Positions 21,740-32,510 of a stretch of DNA of 64,000 nucleotides are shown here, one piece after another; within the stretch, counting starts at the first letter, position 1; every line of letters begins with the position of its first letter. Location of the stretch: the NCBI GenBank assembly GCA_029990175.1, contig JARKIP010000035.1:43600001-43664000 (forward strand), read 5' to 3'. Both the position numbers and the translations under genes were made by a program. Source of the DNA: Petunia secreta (taxonomy: Eukaryota; Streptophyta; Magnoliopsida; Solanales; Solanaceae). Below the pieces are notes generated by a model. That model worked only from the letters and a program-made list of their open reading frames with translations, did no database searches and was not told the DNA's origin.

Positions 21740-22239
21740 TACCTGAAGTAGTGAAGAGATGTGGATACTTGGCTCTCATATTTTCCTCAGCTTCCTAAGT
21801 CATTTCTTCTGTGTTATTGCTTTGCCTTAACACCTTAAATGTCTTTCGTCCTTAGTCGACGAATCTGCCTATCTAAAATTACAACTGGCACCTCTTCATA
21901 AGTCAACTACTTTGTGATCTGTACATCATCTACTCGTACAACTCTAGTAGGATCTCTGACAGATTTTCTAAGCATGGAAACATAGAATACTGGATGGACC
22001 TCCTGAAGATTTGCTGGAAGGTCTAATTCATAGGCAACACGCCCAACTCTCCTGATAACCTGATATGGACCAATGAATCTAGGGCTAAGCTTGCCCTTCT
22101 TTCCGAATCTCATAACGCCTTCCATAGGTGATACTTCCAGGAATACCCAATCGCCAATATGAAATTCTAAATCGCGACGTCGATTATCTGTATAGGACTT
22201 CTGTATGCTCTGCGCTGCTAATAATCTTTCCCTAATCAA
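21740..22239 (-). pseudogene. Integrase C-terminus and chromodomain remnant (Tekay-like)
   Basis: The frame 22239-21907 codes for the integrase C-terminal part, with IGDWVFLEVSPMEGVMRFG, KLSPRFIGPYQVI and HPVFYVSMLRK. A stop at 21907-21909 is followed in frame by LTYEEVPVVILDRQIRRL, the start of a Tekay-type chromodomain, which then has more stops and frame changes down to about 21740. Chromodomains of this type bind heterochromatin marks and guide integration (family knowledge). Confidence 0.85.
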
Positions 22240-22813
22240 CTGCTTGTTGGAATAAATCTGGACCTATCAATTGAGACTCGCCAACCTCAAACCATTCTAT
22301 AGGAGACCTGCATTTGCGCCCATACAAAGCTTCATATGACGCCATCTGTATGCTAGAATGATGGCTATTACTATACGCAAACTCTATTAATGGTAGATGA
22401 TCACTCCAGCTACCTCCAAAATCTAACACGCAAGCTCTAAGCATATCTTTTAATGTCCGAATGGTCCGCTCAGCCTGTCCGTCTATCTGTGGATGAAATG
22501 TGGTACTCAGATTCACCTGTGTCCCTAAAACTATATGGAATGATCGCCAGAAATTAGTTGTAAACTGTGTGCCCTTGTCTGAAATGATAGATACTGGAAT
22601 ACCATGTAGGCGCACTATCTCTATGATATAAAATCTGGCATAATCCTCTGTTGTATATGTAGTTCTAACAGGCAAGAAATGAGCTGATTTAGTAAGCTTG
22701 TCAACTATAACCCAGAGAGAGTCATACCTGCTCCGCGTACGGGGCAAGCCTGTAATAAAGTCCATATTCACTGCTTCCCATTTCCATGATGGAATCTCTA
22801 TTTCCTGCAACAA
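22232..22813 (-). pseudogene. Integrase core fragment (Tekay-like)
   Basis: 194-codon piece with the Gypsy integrase core: MDFITGLPRTRSRYDSLWV (first Asp), SDKGTQFTTNFW (second Asp) and HPQIDGQAERTIRTL (Glu). It is closed by a stop at its 3' end, and its 5' side is disturbed by a direct duplication. Confidence 0.9.
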
Positions 22814-22938
22814 GCTACTAGGTTTTTTATGCTCGACTTTAACCTGCTGGCAGTTGGGGCTTCCATGATGGAATCTCTATTTCCTACAACAAGCCACTAG
22901 GTTTTTGATGCTCGACTTTAACCTGCTGCAGTTGGGAC
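22782..22938. repeat. 79-bp direct duplication inside the integrase region
   Basis: The segment starting TTCCATGATGGAATCTC occurs at 22782-22860 and again from 22861 to about 22938, with a few differences (ACTAGGTTTTTTATG versus ACTAGGTTTTTGATG). It breaks the integrase reading frame. Confidence 0.85.
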
Positions 22939-22978
22939 ACTGAGCCACAAATTCTTCTATGTCATGCTTCATTCCGTC

Positions 22979-24624
22979 CTACCAATAAATCTGCTTAAGA
23001 TCATGGTACATCTTAGTCAAACCTGGATGAACAGTGTATCTGGAATAATGTGCCTCTGTCATAATGTGTCCATGTAAATCTGCAACATCAGGAACATAAA
23101 GTCTATCTTTATACATGAGAACCCCGTCACTAGTAACCCTGTATGGTGATTTTGGTTTTTTTCTAGCTATCTGTATGTATTGAACTAGAACTGGATCCTC
23201 ATACTGGCGCTGTTTTACTTCTGTCACTAGACAAGTAGTGGCTGCATTCTGAACTGTAACTCCTGCGTCCTCTGAATCTATTAATCTGACTCCCATGCTG
23301 GCCAACTGGTGGAGTGCATGAGCTAACTCTCTTTTCTGTAGCTTTAAATAAGATAGACTACCCATAGACTTACGACTAAGGGCATCAACAACAATATTCG
23401 CTTTACCCGGATGATAAAGAATGTCCATGTCATAGTCCTTCAGCGACTCTAGCCACCACCTCTGTCGTAGATTTAGCTTATTCTGCTTAACTATATACTG
23501 GAGGCTCTTATGCTCTGTATAAATATCAACATGAACCCCGTACAAATAATGTCTCCAAATCTTTAATGCATGAATGACTACTGCAAGCTCTAGATGGGTA
23601 GAGTAGCTCTGCTTGTGCTTTTTCAGCTTCCTGGAAGCATAAGCAATTACTCTTCCGTGCTGCATCAATACACATCCAAGACCAATTCATGAAGCATCAC
23701 AATAAATGACATAGCCTTCAGATCCCTCTGGAAGTGTAAGTACTGGAGCTGTTATCAACATATTCTTTAGTTCTTGGAAACTATGCTCGCAAGAATCAAA
23801 CCACTGAAATTTGGCTGTTTCATGTGTCAATTTGGTCAGTGGAGCTGCAATGGAGGAAAAACCCTCTACGAACCTTCTGTAATAACTTGCCAAACCCAAA
23901 AAACTACGTGCCTCAGTTGGCGTCGTAGGTCTGGGCAAATTCTTCACATCCTCGATCTTCTGGCCATCTGCTTTAATTCCTTTTGGTGAAACTATATGGC
24001 CAAGAAATTCCACTGAATCTAACCAGAATTCATACTTTAAATACTTAGCATATAATTGCTGGTCTCGAAGGGTACCCAATACTAGGCGTAGATGCTCCGC
24101 ATGCTCTGATTCAGACTTTGAATAGACGAGAATATCATCAATAAATACAATCATAAATAAATCTAAGCAAGGCCTGAATATGCTGTTTATCAGATCCATA
24201 AATACTGCAGGGGCATTAGTGAGTCCAAACGACATCACTAAAAACTCATAATGGTCATACCTAGTCCTGAATGCAGTCTTAGGTATATCACATTCTCTAA
24301 CTCTAACCTGATGGTAGCCTGATTGCAAATCTATCTTTGAGAAACACTTGGTACCCTGAAGCTGGTCGAACAAGTCATCAATCCTGGGAAGAGGGTATTT
24401 ATTCTTGATTATGACTTTATTCAGATTTTTGTAATCTGTGCACATGAGTTGAGAGCCGTCTTTCTTTTTCACAAATAATACCGGGGCTCCCCACGGGGAA
24501 ATGCTGGGTCTGATTAGGCCTTTATCTAACAAATCCTTCAGTTGCTCCTTAAGTTCTTTCAGTTCTGCTAGTACCACCCTATAGGGAGGAATGGATATGG
24601 GCTGTGTACCTGGTACTACATCAA
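22979..24624 (-). pseudogene. Reverse transcriptase and RNase H of the Tekay-like element
   Basis: Frame 24577-23687 has the reverse transcriptase (ISPWGAPVLFVKKKDGS, FSKIDLQSGYHQVR, catalytic FIDD) and the start of RNase H (YVIYCDAS). A TGA at 23687-23689 replaces the codon after CDAS; the frame then continues to 22979 with RNase H (YTEHKSLQYI, DALSRK) and the integrase zinc region. A TAG ends it where a second Trp is expected (YW-stop-DGM). Both stops fit single-base changes. Confidence 0.9.
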
Positions 24625-24633
24625 TAGGAAAAT

Positions 24634-24757
24634 GGCGGAATAGGTTGTCAGCTCCTTAAAGTTGGCACGAAAAGTCAGTTGGCTCCCATAACCCTCCTCT
24701 GTACCATCTAGCTCCCTCGACCCATTTTTTTTTTGTACCACTCAAGCACAAAATGAT
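24634..24757 (+). repeat. MULE left terminal inverted repeat
   Basis: 124 bp, ending with ...AAGCACAAAATGAT, with a run of ten T near 24725-24734. It pairs with 29865-29988. Confidence 0.95.
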
Positions 24758-24959
24758 TACATGGCACAAATCGTGTCTTGCAGTTTTCTGGAGCGCGTGG
24801 GAGCCCTTTTATTCTTCCTACATGGCACTCCAACGGTAACAAACGGCCTAATTTCTTATTCCCTCTATGAATTCATGGCCAAACATCAAATTGGCCTTAA
24901 TTTTTTCATCTTTTCTTCCCCAACAGCCCTTTATTTTATTTCTTCAAGGTTTTTCTTCA

Positions 24960-25262
24960 ATGGCTAATTATCAAAATATTTATTGTTTATGTCGAGTTGA
25001 TGCTAAAATGTGTACATCTTGGACAGAAGCTAACCCGGGTCGAAGATTCTACTGTTGCAAATTTGGCCAAGGAGAAGGTGGATGTAATTTTTTTATGTGG
25101 CATGACCAAGAAATGACACCACAAGCCAAGAGAGTTATTTGGGGTCTTTTGAAGAAGGTGAAGAAATATGAGGAAGAAAGGATTCAGTCTAGACGTAGGA
25201 CTATTTTCAAGTTTATTGTCATTGTAATTTTACACATGATATATAATTGGCTAATGGCATAG
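24960..25262 (+). CDS. Small GRF-type zinc finger protein with C-terminal membrane segment, inside the MULE
   Basis: 100 aa, intact. The N-terminal half has a GRF zinc finger: Cys9 and Cys11, CTSWTEANPGRRFYCC (18-33) containing the GRxFYxC signature, then CNFFMWHD (42-49). GRF fingers bind single-stranded nucleic acid in several eukaryotic proteins (family knowledge). A basic, charged stretch (about 57-80) is followed by a hydrophobic segment at about 82-99 that could anchor the tail in a membrane. The Met at 24960 is chosen because the finger starts right after it; an in-frame start 31 codons upstream adds only an unrelated hydrophobic stretch. The gene lies between the left TIR and the 3' end of the transposase gene, convergent with it. 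Whether it serves transposition or is captured host cargo is unknown. Confidence 0.85.
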   Translation: MANYQNIYCLCRVDAKMCTSWTEANPGRRFYCCKFGQGEGGCNFFMWHDQEMTPQAKRVIWGLLKKVKKYEEERIQSRRRTIFKFIVIVILHMIYNWLMA

Positions 25263-25739
25263 GCGGTTTAGGCATGATATGTATTTTGGGAATTCTAGTC
25301 GACTAGGAGGAGTTGTTAAATCTGCAAATTTTCATATGCTGTGTAATTCACTATTAACAAAGCTTCAAATAGACTAATTTTCATATGAAGTTCCATTAAT
25401 TCAAATTGTACCAAAAGGCACTTAAACAACATCCAAAAGGGTAACATACATGTACCAAAATAATAACATACATGTAGCAAAAGACAATGGTACCAGTCTA
25501 CCATACAGTTCCAAAAACAAGATACATGGACACTATTTTAGTCCTAAGTTAAACTACTTAGAACTATCTTCCTTTCCTCAGATTCATACCCCAGAAGATG
25601 CAGTACTTGTTTGTTTCCTGTTAGCTTTTGCCTTGTTGCTTTTCATTTGTTGTAGTTGTGCTGTTGAGATTGCCTTGTTGCCCTTCCATTTCAGACCTGT
25701 TGGTTGGAAACCAAGGTCAAGATTGGTACCAGCTGCTCT
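25263..25739. other. Spacer between the two convergent MULE genes
   Basis: AT-rich stretch between the GRF stop and the transposase stop. A short open frame at 25450-25743 on the plus strand has no recognisable domain. It probably contains both 3' UTRs. Confidence 0.5.
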
Positions 25740-28700
25740 TTAAAGACTTTTTCCACGCATGACAACTCTTTCTGCAATTGTACCAGGCTGATACAAAATT
25801 CAACACAGCAAAAACATGAAAAAATTAGACACTTGGTTGTACCAGCAGAAAACATAAGGACAGAAACATGACAAAATAAAGTTTAGCATAAAAGATGGAA
25901 AATACTTACATTAAGGACTGTTCTTGATGTATTTGGATCTATGTATATGCCATAGCCAGTCAGTTTTGGCTTCTTTGCACCACTTCTAACACTGGTACCA
26001 GCAGCTGCAGTGGCACCAGTAGTAGCAGCTGAAATTGAAGGCCCTTCCCTTGCCCTCTTCTTACCAGCAGCATCATTGGTAGTACTATCAGTAGCAGCTG
26101 CAGCTGAAGTAGTAGCAGTAGTAGCTGAAGTAGTTCCTCTTCCCCTATTTTTAGCAGCATGACCAGCTCCCCTACCTGGTGGAATAAAGGGACCTCTTCC
26201 CCTAGCAAATCCTCTCCCTCTTGCATTGCTTGTAGCAGGTGCAGCAGCAGAACTTGCAACAGTATTAGCATCCATTGTTGGTGCTCTAGCTGAAGAGCTA
26301 CTTGGGATAGCACATGAGTCTTGGTGGCTTGACTGAGTTGGGGCAGCATTTGAACCATTTCTGGTTGTATCTTGGCTGCTTGACTGCCCCACTCCACTCT
26401 AAAAATATCAGACAATCCAATTAGTATCTAAGACAACAAAACATAATTGATAATTAACATAATATTTTGAAGTTGAGCAGTACTTACAAGATTATAACAC
26501 ATTTTCTTGTTGTGGCCCAATTGATGACATTTTGAACAAGTCATCTTGACACCTTTTTTGGACAGCTTTCCCCACTTCTTTTTTGGCTCATCTTTAGACT
26601 TTCTTCTGTTCCTTTTAGGTCTGCCTGGCATGATTCTTGGGGCAGGAGGCTCAATGATAAGATTATTAGTAGGAGGCCACATTTTCATGTTTGGTATTGG
26701 TTGAATGACAAATTGGTAGGCTTTAAGGAAAGCTTCCTTTCTATACCAATGTTCAACATGCTGTTCAGGCTCTATTTCAAGATGGAAATAAGCACACACA
26801 GCATGTACACAAGGAATACCTCTTAATTGCCATAGTCTACAGGTGCAAGTTTTATTTCCCATGTCAAGTGTATGGATAAACTCTCCATCTTCAACCTCAC
26901 AACCAGTGTCCCCATTCCACAGAACCTCACAATCCCTAGCAGCATCTTTATTGTCATCTAGAATTTTCTTAGCCATTGGAGTTATATCCACAATCTTATC
27001 ATTGGAAAACTTCCTCATGTCTACATGCCTCCTCATAATCTTATGTCTAATATCTTCTAGCATGCTTATCACAGATTTATGCCTAGCATCTAGAATCCAA
27101 GAATTAAAAGTCTCACACATGTTATTTTCAACAATGTCACATTTTGAGTGCTCTTGGAATAGAGCCTTACACCAAAACTCTTTGTTATAAGACAATAAAG
27201 ACTCACAGATTTCTTTCTTTCCTAGTTTACCTAAGGCTGCAAATTCTTCAGTTAGTTTTACCTCAAATGAAGCCTTTGCACACTTCCAGAACTGCTTTCT
27301 TCTTGCTTCCCCCTTCCAATTCTTGGACCAGTTGGACCAGATGTGTCTGGCACACATCCTTTGCTCACAATCAGGCAAGAGAGCTCTAACACTTGCTAAT
27401 AGACCCTGCCAAACAAAATTAAGAGATAAGCAACAATTAGTATCAACCATAAGCAAAAAAAAATTAAACATAAAAGGGAAAGGATTACCTTTTGCATGTC
27501 AGACATGACTGTTAATCCTTCACCAGTTCCTAACTCCAAATCTGCTATTAAATGCTGAATGAACCAGGTCCAAGAGTCTATAGTTTCAGTACCAACAACA
27601 GCCCAAGCAATGGGATACATTTGTTGATACCCATTCCTACCAACAGCAACCAATAACTCACCTTTGCAAGCACCTTTGAGAAAACAACCATCAAATCCAA
27701 TAATGTTTCTGCACCCTTCCATCCATCCCCTCTTTAAAGCATCAAAACAAACATAGAAGTATACAAAAAGATTCTTTCCAGGAACTGTTTCCCTATCAGT
27801 TTTAATGAAATAAGAACTACCAGGGTTTGTGGACTTAATCATCTCAGCATAGTCACAAAGTCTAGCAAACTCCATGGACCAGTCACCCCATACATTTCCT
27901 TAAAACCCTCATCTTAGCTCTATAACACACTGATCTTCCCACATACATGCCCAGCTTTTTTCTAACCTCTTTCTGCACATCAAGAATCGACATTGAAGGT
28001 TGTCCTGTGATCCTGTCTTTTAGTTTATAGGCAATATACTTTGAATTGCACAGTTTGTTGACATTTTTTGTGTCACAATTATGAACTGGATGGTAGTTCT
28101 TCACAATAAAGTCCCCTGAATCTCTATCATGACTTGCAAACAACAACCACTTACAATTTTTTCCCTTACACTTCACTCTAACCCTTGTCTTATCATTTGG
28201 CCTCATCTTCACTTGCACTTTGTTTTGAATGGCATAATCAGCAACAGCTAATCTAAATTCAACAGCATCTTCAAACACCATGCCTAACTGAAAGATTGCA
28301 AGTGCATCATCTTTATCATACCTAAGTTTAGTAGTCTTTCTCCTCCTAGGTATATCAACACCAAGTACAGCATCTACATCAAACTCATCTTCACTGTCCT
28401 CACTCTCACAATCTGAACTATCAATATAGACTTCATCACCCCCTAGCTTACCAGCATACTTGCCTGCTTTGTCCTTGCCAATGTCCTCAAATCCTCTATC
28501 TATCCCTGCCTGACCTAAGCAAACCTCTTCTGCCCCTCCTGTTTTTTTTTGATTTTTTTTCAGCCTCCTTAGCAGCCTTATCTGCAGCCTTTTTTGATCT
28601 TCTTTGATCCCTGAATGCCTTTAGCTCTTCATCTATATCAGAATCATCTTCATCTGGAATGTTATCTAATTCAGATGCACTACTTTCAACATCTGAATCA

Positions 28701-29324
28701 GTCCAATCCAGATCTGAAAGTTCATCTCCTAGCCCCTCCTCCTGCACCCCTGCATCTACCCCTTCCTCTTCCCTGTTATCAGTCTCAAAGTGTACACTCT
28801 TCTCTTTCTGTAGTTGTATTTTCTGAATTAGTTGCCCTAGATCCTACTGTTGGACCACTAGCATTAATAGATGCACTTTCAACATGTTCAGGCCCACTTT
28901 CAACTGGCCCAGTTTCATCAGAAGGCCCAGTAGGACCAGTTGCATCAGCAGGCCCAGTAGGCCCAGTTTCATCAGGCCCAGGAAGCAAGGCAACTGGTGC
29001 TCCTTCAATAGGAATAGGATCATCAATGATGTGATGGACATACACATCAAAAATGTCCCCATGTACTAGGTCCTTGACTAGGTCTAACAAATGCAAATCA
29101 GTTTTAATTAGGACAAAGTCTTGAAGTGTTGGGTCAAAGTGGAAAAAGTCTTCTACAATATCATATCCCAAATCTTTACAATGAGCACACAATTCAACCA
29201 ATGAAAAATGGTCTTTGTCTAATATAAACCCGACAGTCTCCTTAACAGTAACATATTTAGGGACATGATCTTTTTTAAACAAGCCCCCATGGTTAAATCT
29301 AGTGATAATATACTCATTCATCAC
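25740..29324 (-). pseudogene. MULE transposase (MuDR type), spliced, with three frame changes
   Basis: Reads from 29324 down. Seen in order: an N-terminal PB1-like domain (NHGGLFKK..., LDVYVHH-like); a Pro/Gly/Thr-rich linker; an acidic Ser/Asp/Glu stretch with a Lys tail; a MuDR DNA-binding domain (VRVKCKGKNCKWLLFAS, HNC); the MULE catalytic domain (IIGFDGCFLKG, TVMSDMQKG); a SWIM zinc finger CTCRLWQLRGIPCVHAVC; and a CCHC knuckle CSKCHQLGHNKKMC. An Ala/Thr/Gly-rich tail and a short last exon with stop at 25742-25740 close it. Introns with GT/AG ends: 27488-27406, 26487-26399, 25909-25788. Frame changes lie near 28790-28850, at the T9/T8 tracts 28542-28560, and at CCCC 27886-27889. Rejoined it would be about 1100 aa. 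The frame changes could be real decay or sequence errors. Confidence 0.88.
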
Positions 29325-29864
29325 GATTAAACTAATTACAAGTGTACAGGAAATTGGAAAAAGTCACATGCACTTAATTTGATATGTAAAAACCCTAGGT
29401 TTTGTCCCAAATAACCAAAATACCATACAACTTCAAAAATTCAAAATAGGGGAGATAAGAGAACTTATTCGTGCAAATTCCTTTTTTCTTCTCCAAGAAA
29501 TCACTCTGAATCGATTTCTGCAGAATCTCCACGACTTCGCCCTAATTTTTTACGGGTTCTTTTCCATACGCTGAAGATTACCACGAAAAAACCCTAAACT
29601 ACTGATCGTAATTGTTGAATTTATGTTGGAATTGAATAGATTTTAGGGTTAGGATTTTAGGAATTGAATCGCTTAGATTTTAGGGATTAAAATCGGGAGA
29701 GAATTGGGAATGGGTGTGGGTAAAATGAAATGGGTTAATTGAATTTGACCCCTATAGTGGAATATCTGATGTGGAGTTTTTATTTGACGTGGCTTTTTTG
29801 TATTGGAGCTGATTTACACGTAGGAAGCAATTGAATACACGCGCATGAACTTTACAAATTCCAC
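29325..29864 (-). promoter_or_regulatory. MULE transposase promoter and 5' UTR region
   Basis: About 540 bp between the transposase start and the right TIR, without a gene. It is AT-rich and contains several TTTTAGGG/TTAGGATTTTAG-like stretches near 29640-29690 on the plus strand. No single TATA box is called. Confidence 0.4.
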
Positions 29865-29988
29865 ATCATTTTGTGCTTGAGTGGTACAAAAAAAAAATGG
29901 GTCGAGGGAGCTAGATGGTACAGAGGAGGGTTGAGGGAGCCAAGTGACTTTTCGTGCCAACTTTAAGGAGCTGACAACCTATTCCGCC
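29865..29988 (-). repeat. MULE right terminal inverted repeat
   Basis: Reverse complement of the left repeat. The mismatches are one base in the GTCA(G/C)TTGG stretch and two in the next CTCCC stretch. Confidence 0.95.
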
Positions 29989-29997
29989 TAGGAAAAT

Positions 29998-31792
29998 CAA
30001 TATCTCGCTCTGGAGGAAGACTAGGTAACTCATCTGGAAACACATCAGGGAACTCATTCACTACCGAAACTGACTCAAGAGTTGACGTCTCCTTCTCTGA
30101 GTCTCGAACATGAACAATATGATATAAGAAGCCTTTTGCGATTAGCTTCCTTGCCTTAAGGTAAGAAATAAACAGACCCTTTGGTGATGCAGAAACACCC
30201 TTCCACTCTATAGCTAATTCTTCTGGATAGTGAAACCGGACTATCTTCGCTCTACAATCAATGTTAGCATAACAAGAAGACAACCAATCCATACCGAGAA
30301 TAACATCGAAATCAACCATTGCTAGCTCAATTAAGTCAATTGTAGTGCTACAATCACCAATCATCACTATGCAACCTCTATAAACACGCCTAGCTACTAC
30401 AAAATCACCAACGGGAGTGGTTACCACGAAAGGTCTAATAGCCTCTTGTACTATTTTGAATTTAGTAGCAACAAAGGGAGTAACATATGATAGTGTAGAA
30501 CCAGGATCTATCAACACATATACATCGAGAGCATTTACCGATAGAGTACATGTGACTACATCTGGTGAAGCCTCTTGGTCATGTTGACCAATAGGAGAAT
30601 AGGTGCGGTTTTTAGGATCGCCTGCTGTAGGAGCTCCACTTCGACCTCTACCACGACCTGCCGGTGCCTGAGGAACTTGCCTCTGAGGGCGTGCTGGTGC
30701 TGAGGAAGCTACTGCTGATCTAGCTGGCTGGGCTGCACCACTACAACCCCTAGTCGGGCAATCTCTCATGAAATGGCTTGCCTCGCGACAAATAAAACAA
30801 GTATCAACTCCTAACTGATATGGGCCCAAGTGGCGTCTACCACAATCTAGGCATCTGGGGTATGTTTGACTGGTTGGTATAGAAGTACCACGGTGCTGAA
30901 ATCCTGAAGTCCGTAATCCTTGACTAACTCTGGACTGAGGAGGTCTATCAAATCTTGGGCCACAGGACTGTGGAGGTATACTAGCTGGTGGTTGTCTAAC
31001 ACTCCACTGGCTACTCGCTCCAGATGTCTCTCCAAACAAACCTGAAAATCTGCTACTCTTATGTGACACACTATCCCTGTCGGCTTTCTGTTTCTGCTTC
31101 CTCTTCTCAAGTGATAAAGCAAATGGCTGAATGTGTGATATGCTCATACCTGGCTGTATAGCAATATTCATACACTCGTTCACCAGATGTGAGGCTAGTC
31201 TCACTACATATCTGTGAATTCTATCCTCCATACTCGCTACCACAGTAGGGTCAAACCTTTCTAAAGAATTAAAGCGATAATTATACTCTTCTACACTCAA
31301 ACTTCTCTATCTCAACGTCAAGAATTGATCAACACGTGCTCTCTGTGTCTCTATAGGCTTATACTAATGAAGGAAGGCATCCGAGAATTCCTTCCAAGTT
31401 GCCGGAGTAGCATTTGGCCCTCTAGATAGCTCCCATGTCTGATACCACCCTGCTGCTAGGTCATGCAATCTGAATGCAGCCAACTCTACTGACTCTGTGT
31501 CTGACACGTGCATGACCCTCAACACCCTGGCTATCCTCACTAGAAAATCCTGAGGGTCCTCTCGTGTACGGGATCTAGTAAAGACTGGATGCTCTAGTCG
31601 GATAAAATCTTTGATCCTGGATCCAGTATCTCCCTGGGCATCTGCACTATGCCGTCTAGTCGGAGCAACTACAACACTGATCAATAATCTGATGGCATCC
31701 CTCACTTCCTGCCCCTGACTATCAAGCTGAGGAGCTGGAGTGCGTCTGATGGCGTCATTGATGAAGGAAGCTCAACTCCTTTATTGGAGAAG
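29998..31792 (-). pseudogene. gag and protease of the Tekay-like element
   Basis: Two frames. The piece 31705-31364 holds the gag core, and in-frame codons reach 31792. The piece 31300-29998 holds the rest of gag, the zinc knuckle CFICREASHFMRDC and the protease LIDPGSTLSYVTP, and ends in the linker before reverse transcriptase. A stop or frame change lies near 31310-31365. The linker is cut at its DIDF codons by the MULE and resumes at 24624. Confidence 0.9.
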
Positions 31793-32495
31793 TGATGCAG
31801 GACAAATCGAGCCTAAGGCACATACTATCAAGAGCCGGGATTGGAGGATGCAAAGGACGAGCGGTCAAGAGCCTCGGGGAAGAGTTCGGGAGCATTTTAA
31901 AGATCAAGGCGTTGGCTCCAGGCCTAGGCACCCCCCAGGCAAAAGCAGGCGCTTCGCCCAAGCAAGGAGCAGCCCAGGCACTTCGCCCACTTGACCAGGC
32001 ACTCTGCCCAGATGACACAACTGCCCAAAAATGGGACAAGTCCAGGCGCTCCGCCTCCCTTCCAGGCGCTCCGCCTATTTGACTAGCATTCCGAGATTTT
32101 AGTCTAGTTATTTACTATTTTAGCCCTACGTGGCCTATTATGTGTAATAAACTTGTAGGGGATTTTATATCATTTCATTAGGAGTGTGGAACATCTATAA
32201 ATACCACACTTAGTCATTTTATTTCATTAGCTAGTTTTGAAGACAGAATAGGCTTGGCCATTCTTGTTGAAGCTTGAGCTTCATGTATCTCTTACTTGGA
32301 ATCCATAGTGGATCGCCTCTAGTGTGACCCCGTGAGTGGTTCAAGTCTCTTTCTCCTTTTGAATCAATCTACTCTGGCTAGTTTGATTCGTTCTTTCTTC
32401 TATTTCTATTCTTCCTTGTCCCTACTTTTCCCTTTATCGAGTTTATCTTTTGCTTCCGCTACTTGTTGTTGCTTCCGCCCGTTTACCCTGCATCA
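31793..32495 (+). repeat. 5' LTR of Gypsy-A
   Basis: TGATGCAGGAC... to ...CCCTGCATCA. It contains five GC-rich motifs of the type CAGGCGCTCCGCC (31946, 31975, 31996, 32043, 32063) and a TATAAATA box at 32196-32203. The box lies inside the 7-bp inverted repeat AGTGTGG (32183-32189) / CCACACT (32204-32210). Confidence 0.88.
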
Positions 32496-32510
32496 ATTTG
32501 GTATCAGAGC

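Larger units (their letters stand above)
24634..29988. mobile_element. Mutator-like transposon (MULE) with a GRF zinc finger gene
   Basis: 5355 bp bounded by terminal inverted repeats of 124 bp with only about 3 mismatches, starting GGCGGAATAGGTTGTCAGCT. The 9-bp target duplication TAGGAAAAT is perfect (24625-24633 and 29989-29997); 9 bp is the Mutator hallmark. It carries a minus-strand MULE transposase gene and a convergent plus-strand GRF zinc finger gene. The insertion lies inside the pol linker of the Tekay-like element. Sharp ends suggest a fairly recent insertion. Confidence 0.96.
19814..31792 (-). mobile_element. Degraded Gypsy chromovirus (Tekay/Del-like), split by a MULE
   Basis: Reading the minus strand from 31792 down, the order is gag, zinc knuckle, protease, [MULE], reverse transcriptase, RNase H, integrase, chromodomain remnant, purine tract and 3' LTR, which is the chromovirus order. 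The DPGSTLSYVTP protease and the EEVPVVILDRQIRRLRTKD chromodomain are typical of the Tekay/Del clade (family knowledge). Several stops and a 79-bp duplication show it is dead. Its 5' LTR is absent: the element breaks at 31792 where Gypsy-A begins. Confidence 0.9.

Noticed and set aside
24867..24959. Upstream Met of the GRF zinc finger frame
   Set aside because: The 31 extra residues have no family match; the start at 24960 lies directly before the finger. It cannot be excluded without transcript data.
25450..25743. 97-codon plus-strand frame between the two MULE genes
   Set aside because: No recognisable domain, and it overlaps the 3' end of the transposase gene on the other strand.
28615..29069. 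Plus-strand frames opposite the MULE transposase
   Set aside because: Shadows of the low-complexity Gly/Pro/Thr and acidic stretches of the transposase coding strand.
31740..32082. Frames across the start of the Gypsy-A LTR
   Set aside because: They cross the junction between the Tekay-like gag and the Gypsy-A LTR, so they mix two unrelated elements.
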